A DNA stretch of 5,439 nucleotides from Laceyella putida (GTDB lineage Bacteria > Bacillota > Bacilli > Thermoactinomycetales > Thermoactinomycetaceae). The translations under genes and the position numbers were made by a program. The stretch lies in assembly GCF_042665195.1 (NCBI RefSeq), contig NZ_JBHTBW010000030.1, forward strand, positions 1 to 5,439, written 5' to 3'. The notes beneath the pieces were generated by a model that saw only the letters and a program-made list of their open reading frames with translations, had not been told where the DNA came from and made no database searches. Positions 1-5,030 of this stretch are shown here, piece by piece; position 1 is the stretch's first letter, and every line of letters starts with the position of its first letter.

Positions 1-1
1 C

Positions 2-85
2 CTTGCTTTTGTTGTTATGAACATTCTAACAGGAAATCATGATGGATTCACCAGACACGCCCTAGGAAAGCCGGTTCGCAGCTAA
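2..85 (+). CDS. C-terminal end of an unidentified, possibly membrane, protein (partial)
   Basis: An open frame enters from the left edge and stops at TAA (83-85). It gives 27 residues that start hydrophobic (LAFVVMNIL) and end in a basic tail (GKPVRS). That pattern would fit the last membrane segment and cytoplasmic tail of a transporter or permease, but the piece is too short to name a family. The next start codon is 66 bases downstream on the same strand, so co-transcription with the sulfur genes is possible. A transporter would make sense beside SfnG, but this is inference. The frame could also be open by chance. Confidence 0.4.
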   Translation, partial: LAFVVMNILTGNHDGFTRHALGKPVRS

Positions 86-93
86 ATGAATGC

Positions 94-105
94 GGTAGCG
101 CTATC
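94..105. promoter_or_regulatory. Near-palindrome GGTAGCGCTATC, possible operator
   Basis: This is a 12-base inverted repeat (perfect 8-base core TAGCGCTA) centred on a CG step. It lies in the 66-base gap before the small gene at 152. LacI-family operators, including cre-like sites, are often palindromes with a GCGC centre, so repressor binding is possible. There is no convincing -35/-10 pair around it, and nothing else supports the call. Confidence 0.2.
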
Positions 106-151
106 GAAAACTTACAAACGAATTCATTCAGGTAAGTGAAGGAGGAAGCAT

Positions 152-451
152 ATGTCCTTAAAGGAAACCGTCACCCCTGTTAAGGAAGACGTTGTACATC
201 AGCCGGATTTTCAATTCGCTGCTTGGTGCCTGCGTCAATACGGGATAAACAGAGGTGTTTACAATACGATTGATGACTGGCTTTTCAGATTCGGTATGAA
301 AGATATTGTTTCCCGTCGTATGATGATCATCTCTTTTTTGACCCAAGTGCGACAATCCAAGTTGAATCATGAAAACAGTGAAAAAATCAAATTTGGGAAA
401 GGGTTGCTCGTTGCCGCACTCACACGGTTTCTCAATAAGGAATGCGTCTGA
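152..451 (+). CDS. Small hypothetical protein (99 aa) upstream of sfnG
   Basis: The ATG is preceded by a near-perfect ribosome binding site (AAGGAGGA, 139-146) at good spacing, which makes this more than a chance frame. The 99-residue product is soluble-looking and mildly basic. Residues about 20-50 are aromatic-rich (FAAWCLRQYG, IDDWLFRFG), and a likely helix with basic residues follows (KDIVSRRMMIISFLTQVRQSK). No signal peptide, membrane segment or metal-binding motif is visible, and the family is not recognised. It ends 119 bases before sfnG on the same strand. That gap contains no obvious terminator, so it probably belongs to the same transcript. It may be an accessory or regulatory protein of sulfone metabolism, or a remnant of a longer gene. 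The reverse-strand frame over the same bases has no such ribosome site. Confidence 0.6.
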   Translation: MSLKETVTPVKEDVVHQPDFQFAAWCLRQYGINRGVYNTIDDWLFRFGMKDIVSRRMMIISFLTQVRQSKLNHENSEKIKFGKGLLVAALTRFLNKECV

Positions 452-570
452 AGTTTTCAAGTAAAAGTGAATTTTGCATCAAAATGTCCCCTGGTCAGCC
501 GTCGGCTCTTAGAATCCGGGCAGCACGGGTGAAACATTTTATAAATAAGTTCAATGAGGTGAGCAGACAG

Positions 571-1650
571 ATGGCATTAAAGTTTGCTTATTGGGTTCCC
601 AATGTAAGCGGAGGGTTGGTAATCTCCAAAATTCCCCAGAAAACCGACTGGTCTTTTGAAGCGAATACGCGGTATGCTCAGACTGCAGAACAGGTCGGCT
701 TTGATTTCGCCTTGTTGCAGACCCGCTTTATTGCCAGTTATGGAGCGGAAAATCAATTGGAGGCGATTACCCTGGCAGCTGCTTTGGCGGGCGCAACAAA
801 AAAGCTGAATCTCATTGCCGCCATATTGCCCGGTTTGTGGCACCCGGGAGTTGTCGCAAAGATGATTGCGACTCTCGATCACATCAGCCATGGACGAGCG
901 GCGGTAAATATTGTCAGCGGGTGGTTTAAAGGCGAGTTTAACGGATACGGGGAACCATGGTTGGACCACGATGAGCGGTATCGCCGTTCGGAAGAATTTA
1001 TCAGAGTGCTTAGAGAGATGTGGACGAGTGAAGAAACAACTTTTCGGGGGGATTTCTATCGTATTAACAAAGCTCCACTCAAGCCAAAACCAATTTCCCT
1101 TCCTCCTATCTTTCAGGGAGGGAATTCCAAGGCCGCAAGACAAATGGCCGCAAGGGTGTCCGATTGGTACTTCATGAACGGAAACACCATGGATGGGTTT
1201 AAAACGCAGATTGATGAGATAAAATCATTAGCCGCCATAGAAGGCAGAAAGTTAAACTTTGGCGTCAATTCATTTGTCATTGTGAGGGATACGGAAGAAG
1301 AAGCTAAGCAAGTGCTCCGTGATATTGTCGCTAATGCGGATGCTGAAGCGGTGGAAGGTTTCAGAGATCAAGTTCGCTTTGCAGGCAAAGCCTCTCCAGA
1401 ACGGGAGGGGATGTGGGCCAATTCGAAATTCGAAGATTTGGTTCAATATAACGACGGATTTAAAACAGGACTGATCGGGACGGCTGAGCAAGTGGCCGAC
1501 CGAATCATCGAACTGAAAAAAATAGGTGTTGACCTGATATTGACCGCGTTTTTGCATTATGACGAAGATTTAAAGGCATTTGGCGAAAAAGTGATTCCGC
1601 TTGTGCGTCAAAAAGAATCGCTTATAGAGAAAAAAGTTGAATCGATTTAA
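571..1650 (+). CDS. sfnG: FMNH2-dependent dimethyl sulfone monooxygenase SfnG (luciferase-like family)
   Basis: SfnG is a cytoplasmic flavin-dependent monooxygenase. It uses O2 and FMNH2 from a partner reductase to convert dimethyl sulfone to methanesulfinate and formaldehyde, a step in obtaining sulfur from organosulfur compounds. The 359-residue product matches the SfnG pattern from end to end, as recalled from Pseudomonas SfnG: FAYWVPNVSGGLVISKI at the N-terminus, AAILPGLWHPGVVAK near 83-97, NIVSGWFKGEF near 113-123, a GEPWLDHDERYRRSEEFIR block near 127-145, FQGGNSKAARQMAARVSDWYFMNGN near 181-205, and EDLVQYNDGFKTGLIGT near 288-304. The frame is open back to an ATG at 442. The family N-terminus begins at the ATG at 571, which has a GAGGTGAG ribosome site at 555-562, so that start is chosen. 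Alkanesulfonate monooxygenase SsuD is the nearest alternative but fits less well. The next gene starts 26 bases downstream, as in an operon. Confidence 0.92.
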   Translation: MALKFAYWVPNVSGGLVISKIPQKTDWSFEANTRYAQTAEQVGFDFALLQTRFIASYGAENQLEAITLAAALAGATKKLNLIAAILPGLWHPGVVAKMIATLDHISHGRAAVNIVSGWFKGEFNGYGEPWLDHDERYRRSEEFIRVLREMWTSEETTFRGDFYRINKAPLKPKPISLPPIFQGGNSKAARQMAARVSDWYFMNGNTMDGFKTQIDEIKSLAAIEGRKLNFGVNSFVIVRDTEEEAKQVLRDIVANADAEAVEGFRDQVRFAGKASPEREGMWANSKFEDLVQYNDGFKTGLIGTAEQVADRIIELKKIGVDLILTAFLHYDEDLKAFGEKVIPLVRQKESLIEKKVESI

Positions 1651-1676
1651 GGCTGATCATAGAAGGGAGAATCCAA

Positions 1677-2876
1677 ATGAGTTCAAATTTGGTACAGGTT
1701 CAGGGCAATCATGAAAATTATAGGGCGGAAGTGAAAAAAATCGTTGAGGACGTCATTAAACCGCGATCGGAACGAACGGACCGGGAAGGAATATTCCCCA
1801 GGGAGAATATGCAAACTCTGGCTGAGGCAGGGTGGAACGGCGTACTTATCCCCAAACAATGGGGAGGACTGGGCTTGGATCATGTTGCATTTGCCATTGC
1901 TGCCGAGGAAATTGCGAAAGGATGCGCTTCAACCTCGCTGGTTTACGTCATGCATGTGGGTGCTGTACAAACAATTGCACTCTATGGCAATGAAGATCAA
2001 AAGGAACGATGGCTCAAACCGATTCGACATGGTCTAATCGGCACATACTCTACAAGTGAGAAAGCTACCGGGGGTCACTGGTGGTATAACTTTAGTGAGG
2101 CCGCGCGTGATGGCGAGGAATATATTTTGAATGCCGAAAAGTCATTCACCACAAGCGCAGGGCAGGCGGATTTTTATGTTTTTCAAACAAAGTCGCCCGG
2201 AGCCCAAAAGCCAACGGATATCAGTTTTTTTATCATTGACGGAAAACTGCCCGGGATAACGCCGGGAGTGTGGGATGCGCTCGGCGTAAGGGGAAACCAT
2301 AGCGGTTCCATTCGTTATGAAAACGTTAGAGTGCATTCTCGGGATAGATTGGGCAAGGAAGGCCAAGGCAAAGAAATAGTGGAAAGCGGTGTCTCGCCTG
2401 TTTACTTAATCGGATTGGGATCCACTTGGCTCGGCGTAGCCGAGGCGGCGCTTGAGGCGGCAACACAATATGCCAAAGGCACAATTCATCGAGATTTCAA
2501 TAAACGGTTGGTGGATTATCAAGTCATTCGTCAACAATTAGCGGAAGTGAAAGTTTTAATCGAAAGCCTTAAGCCTTGGCAAATTCGTTTGGCGCAACAG
2601 CTAGATGCTCTTCAAGCAGAAGGACGCCCCCAAGTGGAATTGCTGTTGCCGCTTGTTGAGTTTAAAATCCACGCTGCTGAGGTAGCGAATAAAGCAGCAC
2701 GGGCGGCTCTGGACGTAAGCGGTGGATACGGATATAAACGTGGGGTACTGGAACGTCTATACAGAGATGCTCGTGCCGGTATCGCAATGGGACCGTCCAA
2801 TAATATTGCGCGTGAATGGATCGGAAAGGCATTGGTGGGATTGCCTTTGGAGTTGTGGTATGAAGGTGGGGAATAG
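1677..2876 (+). CDS. Acyl-CoA dehydrogenase-fold flavoprotein, probably sulfur-acquisition oxidoreductase (SfnB/SfnC/DszC-like)
   Basis: The 399-residue protein has the usual three-part acyl-CoA dehydrogenase layout. There is an N-terminal helical domain (AEAGWNGVLIPKQWGGLGLDHV near 49-70), a middle beta domain (TYSTSEKATGGHWW, then EYILNAEKSFTTSAGQADFYVFQT near 148-171, and GVRGNHSGSIRYENVRV near 203-219), and a C-terminal helical domain with the flavin-binding DVSGGYGY and LYRDAR near 346-366. The ribosome site AAGGGAG (1663-1669) fixes the start. The catalytic Glu that follows the RDA motif in medium-chain enzymes aligns with Gly372. The alternative Glu of isovaleryl-CoA-type enzymes aligns with Val242. 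A normal acyl-CoA desaturation is therefore doubtful. Directly behind sfnG, it most likely acts in organosulfur breakdown, as the SfnB, SfnC and DszC relatives are thought to do. The exact substrate is unknown. Confidence 0.85.
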   Translation: MSSNLVQVQGNHENYRAEVKKIVEDVIKPRSERTDREGIFPRENMQTLAEAGWNGVLIPKQWGGLGLDHVAFAIAAEEIAKGCASTSLVYVMHVGAVQTIALYGNEDQKERWLKPIRHGLIGTYSTSEKATGGHWWYNFSEAARDGEEYILNAEKSFTTSAGQADFYVFQTKSPGAQKPTDISFFIIDGKLPGITPGVWDALGVRGNHSGSIRYENVRVHSRDRLGKEGQGKEIVESGVSPVYLIGLGSTWLGVAEAALEAATQYAKGTIHRDFNKRLVDYQVIRQQLAEVKVLIESLKPWQIRLAQQLDALQAEGRPQVELLLPLVEFKIHAAEVANKAARAALDVSGGYGYKRGVLERLYRDARAGIAMGPSNNIAREWIGKALVGLPLELWYEGGE

Positions 2877-2890
2877 ACCTACTTAATAGA

Positions 2891-3100
2891 TGAACCTCCC
2901 TCCGCCTGAAGAGGCGGGGGTTTCTTACCATCAGGAGCAACAGCACTTCTGCGTGGGTAATGGTTTGTATGACTCACTCAATCAAAAGATCCCTAAGTAT
3001 GCAACATGCATGGTAAGCGCATGGGTCGGAACATCGCTAAGCGATCCATAGATACGTTAGCGTCGCAAAGAGGACCTATTTGCGATCAGGCAGGAATCAT
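2891..3100 (-). ncRNA. Candidate omega-RNA (TnpB/IscB guide RNA) scaffold
   Basis: In IS605-type elements the guide RNA of TnpB is transcribed from the right-end region, and its guide is the DNA just outside the right end. Here the minus-strand right end contains several nested short hairpins. These are TCGCAAA/TTTGCGA (3063-3069 with 3079-3085), ATCGC/GCGAT (3033-3037 with 3041-3045) and the terminal GC hairpin (2899-2920). All three reading frames are interrupted. The terminal hairpin, followed by GGGAGGTTCAT, resembles right ends of tnpB-bearing elements in Bacillales, from memory. No nuclease gene is adjacent. The RNA call rests on position and foldability only; the 5' end is a guess. Confidence 0.38.
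2899..2926. terminator. GC-rich hairpin: end of the sfn operon and right end of the IS605-type element
   Basis: A 9-bp stem (2899-2907 with 2912-2920, one G-T pair) closes a GAAG loop. On the plus strand TTTCTT follows, 23 bases after the acyl-CoA-dehydrogenase-like stop codon, so it could end that transcript, although the T-run is short. On the minus strand it is followed by GAGGTTCAT, the form of an IS605-family right-end hairpin. Both roles may be combined if the element inserted just behind the gene. Confidence 0.55.
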
Positions 3101-3159
3101 TTTACGTGGTGATTGCTTATCCTCACTACAACTCCATATGATTCAGTTTTCAAAGTGTA

Positions 3160-3171
3160 GCACATATGTGC
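3160..3171. repeat. Perfect 12-base palindrome, candidate left-end recognition site
   Basis: GCACATATGTGC is its own reverse complement. It lies 14 bases inside the proposed left boundary, about where TnpA-recognised palindromes sit in the IS200/IS605 family. As a hairpin it would form only a 4-bp stem with an ATAT loop, weaker than typical. It could instead be a protein-binding site upstream of the HpaB-like gene. Confidence 0.4.
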
Positions 3172-3213
3172 GTATCTTGTTTTCTATAAATACCCCTTTT
3201 TCTTTCCTGCTTG

Positions 3214-3260
3214 GAAAAAAAGTTTGTTCTAAGCATCCCCATCAGGGGATACAGAACAAA
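3214..3260 (-). terminator. Hairpin with a minus-strand T-run upstream of the HpaB-like gene
   Basis: TTTGTTCT (3223-3230) pairs with AGAACAAA (3253-3260). ATCCCC (3235-3240) pairs with GGGGAT (3245-3250) around an ATCA loop, and a small internal loop separates the two stems. On the minus strand it is followed by a run of seven Ts within 3214-3222, the form of a factor-independent terminator. No minus-strand gene to its right would need it now. It may be a leftover from a former neighbour or a shield against antisense transcription. On the plus strand it would fold in the leader of the HpaB-like mRNA, 37 bases before the start codon. Confidence 0.45.
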
Positions 3261-3296
3261 GCGCAATTTATGAAAACAAAGGGGGAAATTCAATAA

Positions 3297-4748
3297 ATGG
3301 CTACAAGGGGAGAACAATTTCTCGACAGCTTGAAGGACGGTCGGCGTGTTTGGCTGGATGGGAAACAAGTAGATGATTTGCCTGGGCACCCCGCCTTTTC
3401 CGGAACGCTAGATACGATCCGGCGGCTGTTCGACCTGCTCGATGATCCGAACGAGCAAGACTGGGTCGGTTTCGAGGTGCCCGGAAAAGACAAATATGTC
3501 CACAGTTCCTTTCTTGTTCCCCATACCCCGGAGGATCTCGCCAGGCGCAGCAGAGCTTTTGCTTATTGGGCAAGGGAAACGAACGGCGTCATGAGCCGGC
3601 TGTCGGACTATGCACGCTCGATGGTAACAGGCTGGTATGCTGCGAGAAAACGGTTGGGGAAACTAGATTCGCATTTTAATGAGAAGATCACTGCATTTTA
3701 TCATGAGGCCCGGGATCGGGACCTGTTCCTGACAACGGCGCTGCTTGATCCACAGATCAACCGCTCCGGCGACTTGGACGACCGCGTTATTGCCGAACGG
3801 TATCTGCATACCGTGAAAGAGACGAGAGAGGGGATCGTTGTTCGCGGTGCCAAAATGATTGCTACGTCGGCACCGTACACCCACGATTTTCTCATTTTCT
3901 CGTTCCATCGATTGCCAAGCGGAAACAGCACGCATGCTCATGTGCTCATTGTGCCGGCAAACGCTCCCGGATTGCATATCGTTTGCCGTGAATCGTTCGC
4001 GGACGGAAGAGACCGGGATCATATTCTGAGCTCCCGGTATGACGAAATGGACGCGGTCCTGCTGTTTGACGACGTCTTCATTCCCTGGGAGAGAGTGCTC
4101 CTTCACGGAGACGCCGACGCCGTATGGCATCTCCGATCCGACAGGACAGCCAACGCCCTCGCCTTCCACCAGACGGTGGTCCGTTTTGCAGTCAAACTGG
4201 AATTTGTGGCGGGGGTCGCATTTGCGGTAGCGGAAGCGATTGGAGTTGACGGATTCCTGCACATTCAGGAGAAACTCGGAGAACTAATCACGCAAATAGA
4301 CACGATCAAAGCGCTCGCGCTTGCAGCGGAGTCGCAGGCCCGGCATGATGAATCCGGGGTGCTCGTACCCGAGCTCTCTTACCTCGACACGGCCAGAAGC
4401 CTGGGCACCCGGCTTTATCCACGCGCGATCGAAATTTTGCAGCAGATCGGCGGCAGCGGATTCGTCCAGACCCCCTCCACAGTGGACGAATTCGATGGGC
4501 CGATTTCCCGATTGCTCCAATTGTATTTTGAAGGAGCCTCCGTTGGGGCCGAGCAAAAGGTCAAGCTGTTTAAGTTGGCGTGGGATTTGATCGGCAGTCC
4601 TTTAGGTGCGCGGCACGAGTTGTACGAACGTTTCTATGCGGGCGATCCGGTGCGGTCTTTCGCCAATCAATATCTTTACTATGACAAGACGGTGCTAACT
4701 GGCCCCGTTTGGAAACTGTTGCAGAAGACCGGTGTTACTCAGCACTAA
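3297..4748 (+). CDS. HpaB-family FADH2-dependent aromatic hydroxylase (4-hydroxyphenylacetate 3-monooxygenase-like, large component)
   Basis: HpaB enzymes use FADH2 from a separate reductase (HpaC) and O2 to add a hydroxyl ortho to a phenol group, classically 4-hydroxyphenylacetate to 3,4-dihydroxyphenylacetate. The 483-residue product is full length for the Thermus/Bacillales type. It carries N-terminal TRGEQFLDSLKDGRRVWLDG, GIVVRGAKMIAT near 179-190, LSSRYDEMDAVLLFDDVFIPWERV near 244-267, EKLGELITQID near 325-335, QQIGGSGFVQTPS near 382-394 and ARHELYERFYAGDPVR near 438-453. Arg101 and Tyr105 match two 4-hydroxyphenylacetate-contacting residues of the Thermus enzyme. Its His142 aligns by eye with Thr147, so the substrate may differ. 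Start: ATG with AAAGGGGG (3278-3285) at a slightly long spacing. Base composition is visibly more GC-rich than sfnG. No HpaC or pathway genes are beside it. Confidence 0.85.
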   Translation: MATRGEQFLDSLKDGRRVWLDGKQVDDLPGHPAFSGTLDTIRRLFDLLDDPNEQDWVGFEVPGKDKYVHSSFLVPHTPEDLARRSRAFAYWARETNGVMSRLSDYARSMVTGWYAARKRLGKLDSHFNEKITAFYHEARDRDLFLTTALLDPQINRSGDLDDRVIAERYLHTVKETREGIVVRGAKMIATSAPYTHDFLIFSFHRLPSGNSTHAHVLIVPANAPGLHIVCRESFADGRDRDHILSSRYDEMDAVLLFDDVFIPWERVLLHGDADAVWHLRSDRTANALAFHQTVVRFAVKLEFVAGVAFAVAEAIGVDGFLHIQEKLGELITQIDTIKALALAAESQARHDESGVLVPELSYLDTARSLGTRLYPRAIEILQQIGGSGFVQTPSTVDEFDGPISRLLQLYFEGASVGAEQKVKLFKLAWDLIGSPLGARHELYERFYAGDPVRSFANQYLYYDKTVLTGPVWKLLQKTGVTQH

Positions 4749-4750
4749 AG

Positions 4751-4942
4751 TTATGGATCTTCATGAATTCGAGACGTCGATGCTTTATTCTCTGGTATCC
4801 TTGGTAGGCGAAATTCATGCATGATTGTGTCTTTCATTTCGGCCACAGTAGATCCGCTTCCCTCCCGCAGGGCCCAGGCCAATCCAATCTGCTGAGGATC
4901 GGCTTCAAATCTTCCAAAGGATTTTTCAATTAAACCACTTTC
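4751..4942 (-). pseudogene. 63-codon C-terminal gene fragment next to the IS1182-type element
   Basis: On the minus strand a frame runs from an in-frame TAG (4943-4945) to TAA (4751-4753). It encodes ESGLIEKSFGRFEADPQQ at the start and then IGLAWALREGSGSTVAEMKD. The composition is that of a genuine protein: amphipathic helices, balanced charge, and third codon positions richer in G and C. There is no start codon with a ribosome site at its beginning. It therefore looks like the 3' remnant of a gene whose front was removed or displaced when the neighbouring element arrived. It converges with the HpaB-like gene, with the stop codons two bases apart. The family is not recognised; PQQIGLAWALREG is loosely reminiscent of an aldo-keto reductase segment, but this is not strong enough to call. 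Confidence 0.45.
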
Positions 4943-4956
4943 CTACTGGAAAGTGG
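4935..4956. repeat. Perfect 9-bp inverted repeat beside the IS1182-type end
   Basis: CCACTTTCC (4935-4943) pairs perfectly with GGAAAGTGG (4948-4956) around a TACT loop. On the minus strand it is followed by TTTAATT, so it is at best a weak terminator. It sits exactly where the broken gene fragment meets the presumed end of the insertion sequence. It may be a palindromic target or part of the element's end. Confidence 0.5.
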
Positions 4957-4969
4957 TGAGAATGTTGAC

Positions 4970-5007
4970 AAACCCTGCGAATCAACTTTGTTGATCGCAG
5001 GGTTTTT
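4970..5007. terminator. Strong bidirectional-looking terminator hairpin
   Basis: AAACCCTGCG plus ATCAAC (4970-4986, one bulged A at 4980) pairs with GTTGAT plus CGCAGGGTTT (4990-5005) around a TTT loop, a 16-bp stem. The plus strand continues with Ts and then GTATAT, giving a good U-tract for transcripts arriving from the HpaB-like gene. On the minus strand it follows the transposase stop by 24 bases. Insertion sequences often carry such a hairpin near an end. Confidence 0.7.
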
Positions 5008-5030
5008 GTATATAAAAGGGATATAAACAA

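Larger units (their letters stand above)
2890..3185 (-). mobile_element. Putative non-autonomous IS200/IS605-type element (no tnpA or tnpB)
   Basis: Read on the minus strand, the segment begins after a TTTAT motif (plus 3186-3190). A 12-base palindrome, GCACATATGTGC (3160-3171), lies 14 bases inside. The segment ends with a strong GC hairpin followed by GAGGTTCAT (2890-2898). A subterminal palindrome at each end, a T-rich pentamer outside the left end and a similar pentamer (TTCAT) at the right end are the layout of IS200/IS605 elements. These move as single strands without target duplication. The interior has no frame resembling TnpA or TnpB, so this would be a deletion derivative or PATE-like element mobilised in trans. 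The boundaries are inferred and could be off by a few bases. Confidence 0.5.

Noticed and set aside
13..31. TGTTA...TAACA inverted repeat with GAACATTC inside as a LexA-type SOS box
   Set aside because: The match to the Bacillus GAACATATGTTC form is poor and it lies inside the end of a reading frame.
442..570. A 43-residue N-terminal extension of SfnG from the ATG at 442, overlapping the end of the small gene
   Set aside because: The extension has no resemblance to the family N-terminus, the ATG at 442 has only a weak site before it, and the ATG at 571 has a good ribosome site and matches where SfnG proteins begin.
3063..3085. The TCGCAAA/TTTGCGA inverted repeat as an independent operator or CRISPR-like repeat
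   Set aside because: It occurs once, has no regular spacing partners, and is better explained as a stem within the proposed RNA.
3136..3160. Similarity of CAGTTTTCAAAG to the 16S-23S rRNA spacer antitermination region
   Set aside because: Only about a dozen bases agree, and no rRNA or tRNA sequence is present nearby.
2662..3165. Remnant of a TnpB protein on the minus strand before the right-end hairpin
   Set aside because: Translation of the minus-strand frames shows no RuvC or zinc-finger motif (CxxC...CxxC) and has many stops; only the non-coding end seems present.
3006..3296. A 96-codon plus-strand frame between the acyl-CoA-dehydrogenase-like and HpaB-like genes
   Set aside because: It lacks a convincing ribosome site, its product has no protein-family look, and it overlaps the palindromes and hairpins of the proposed mobile element and the downstream hairpin.
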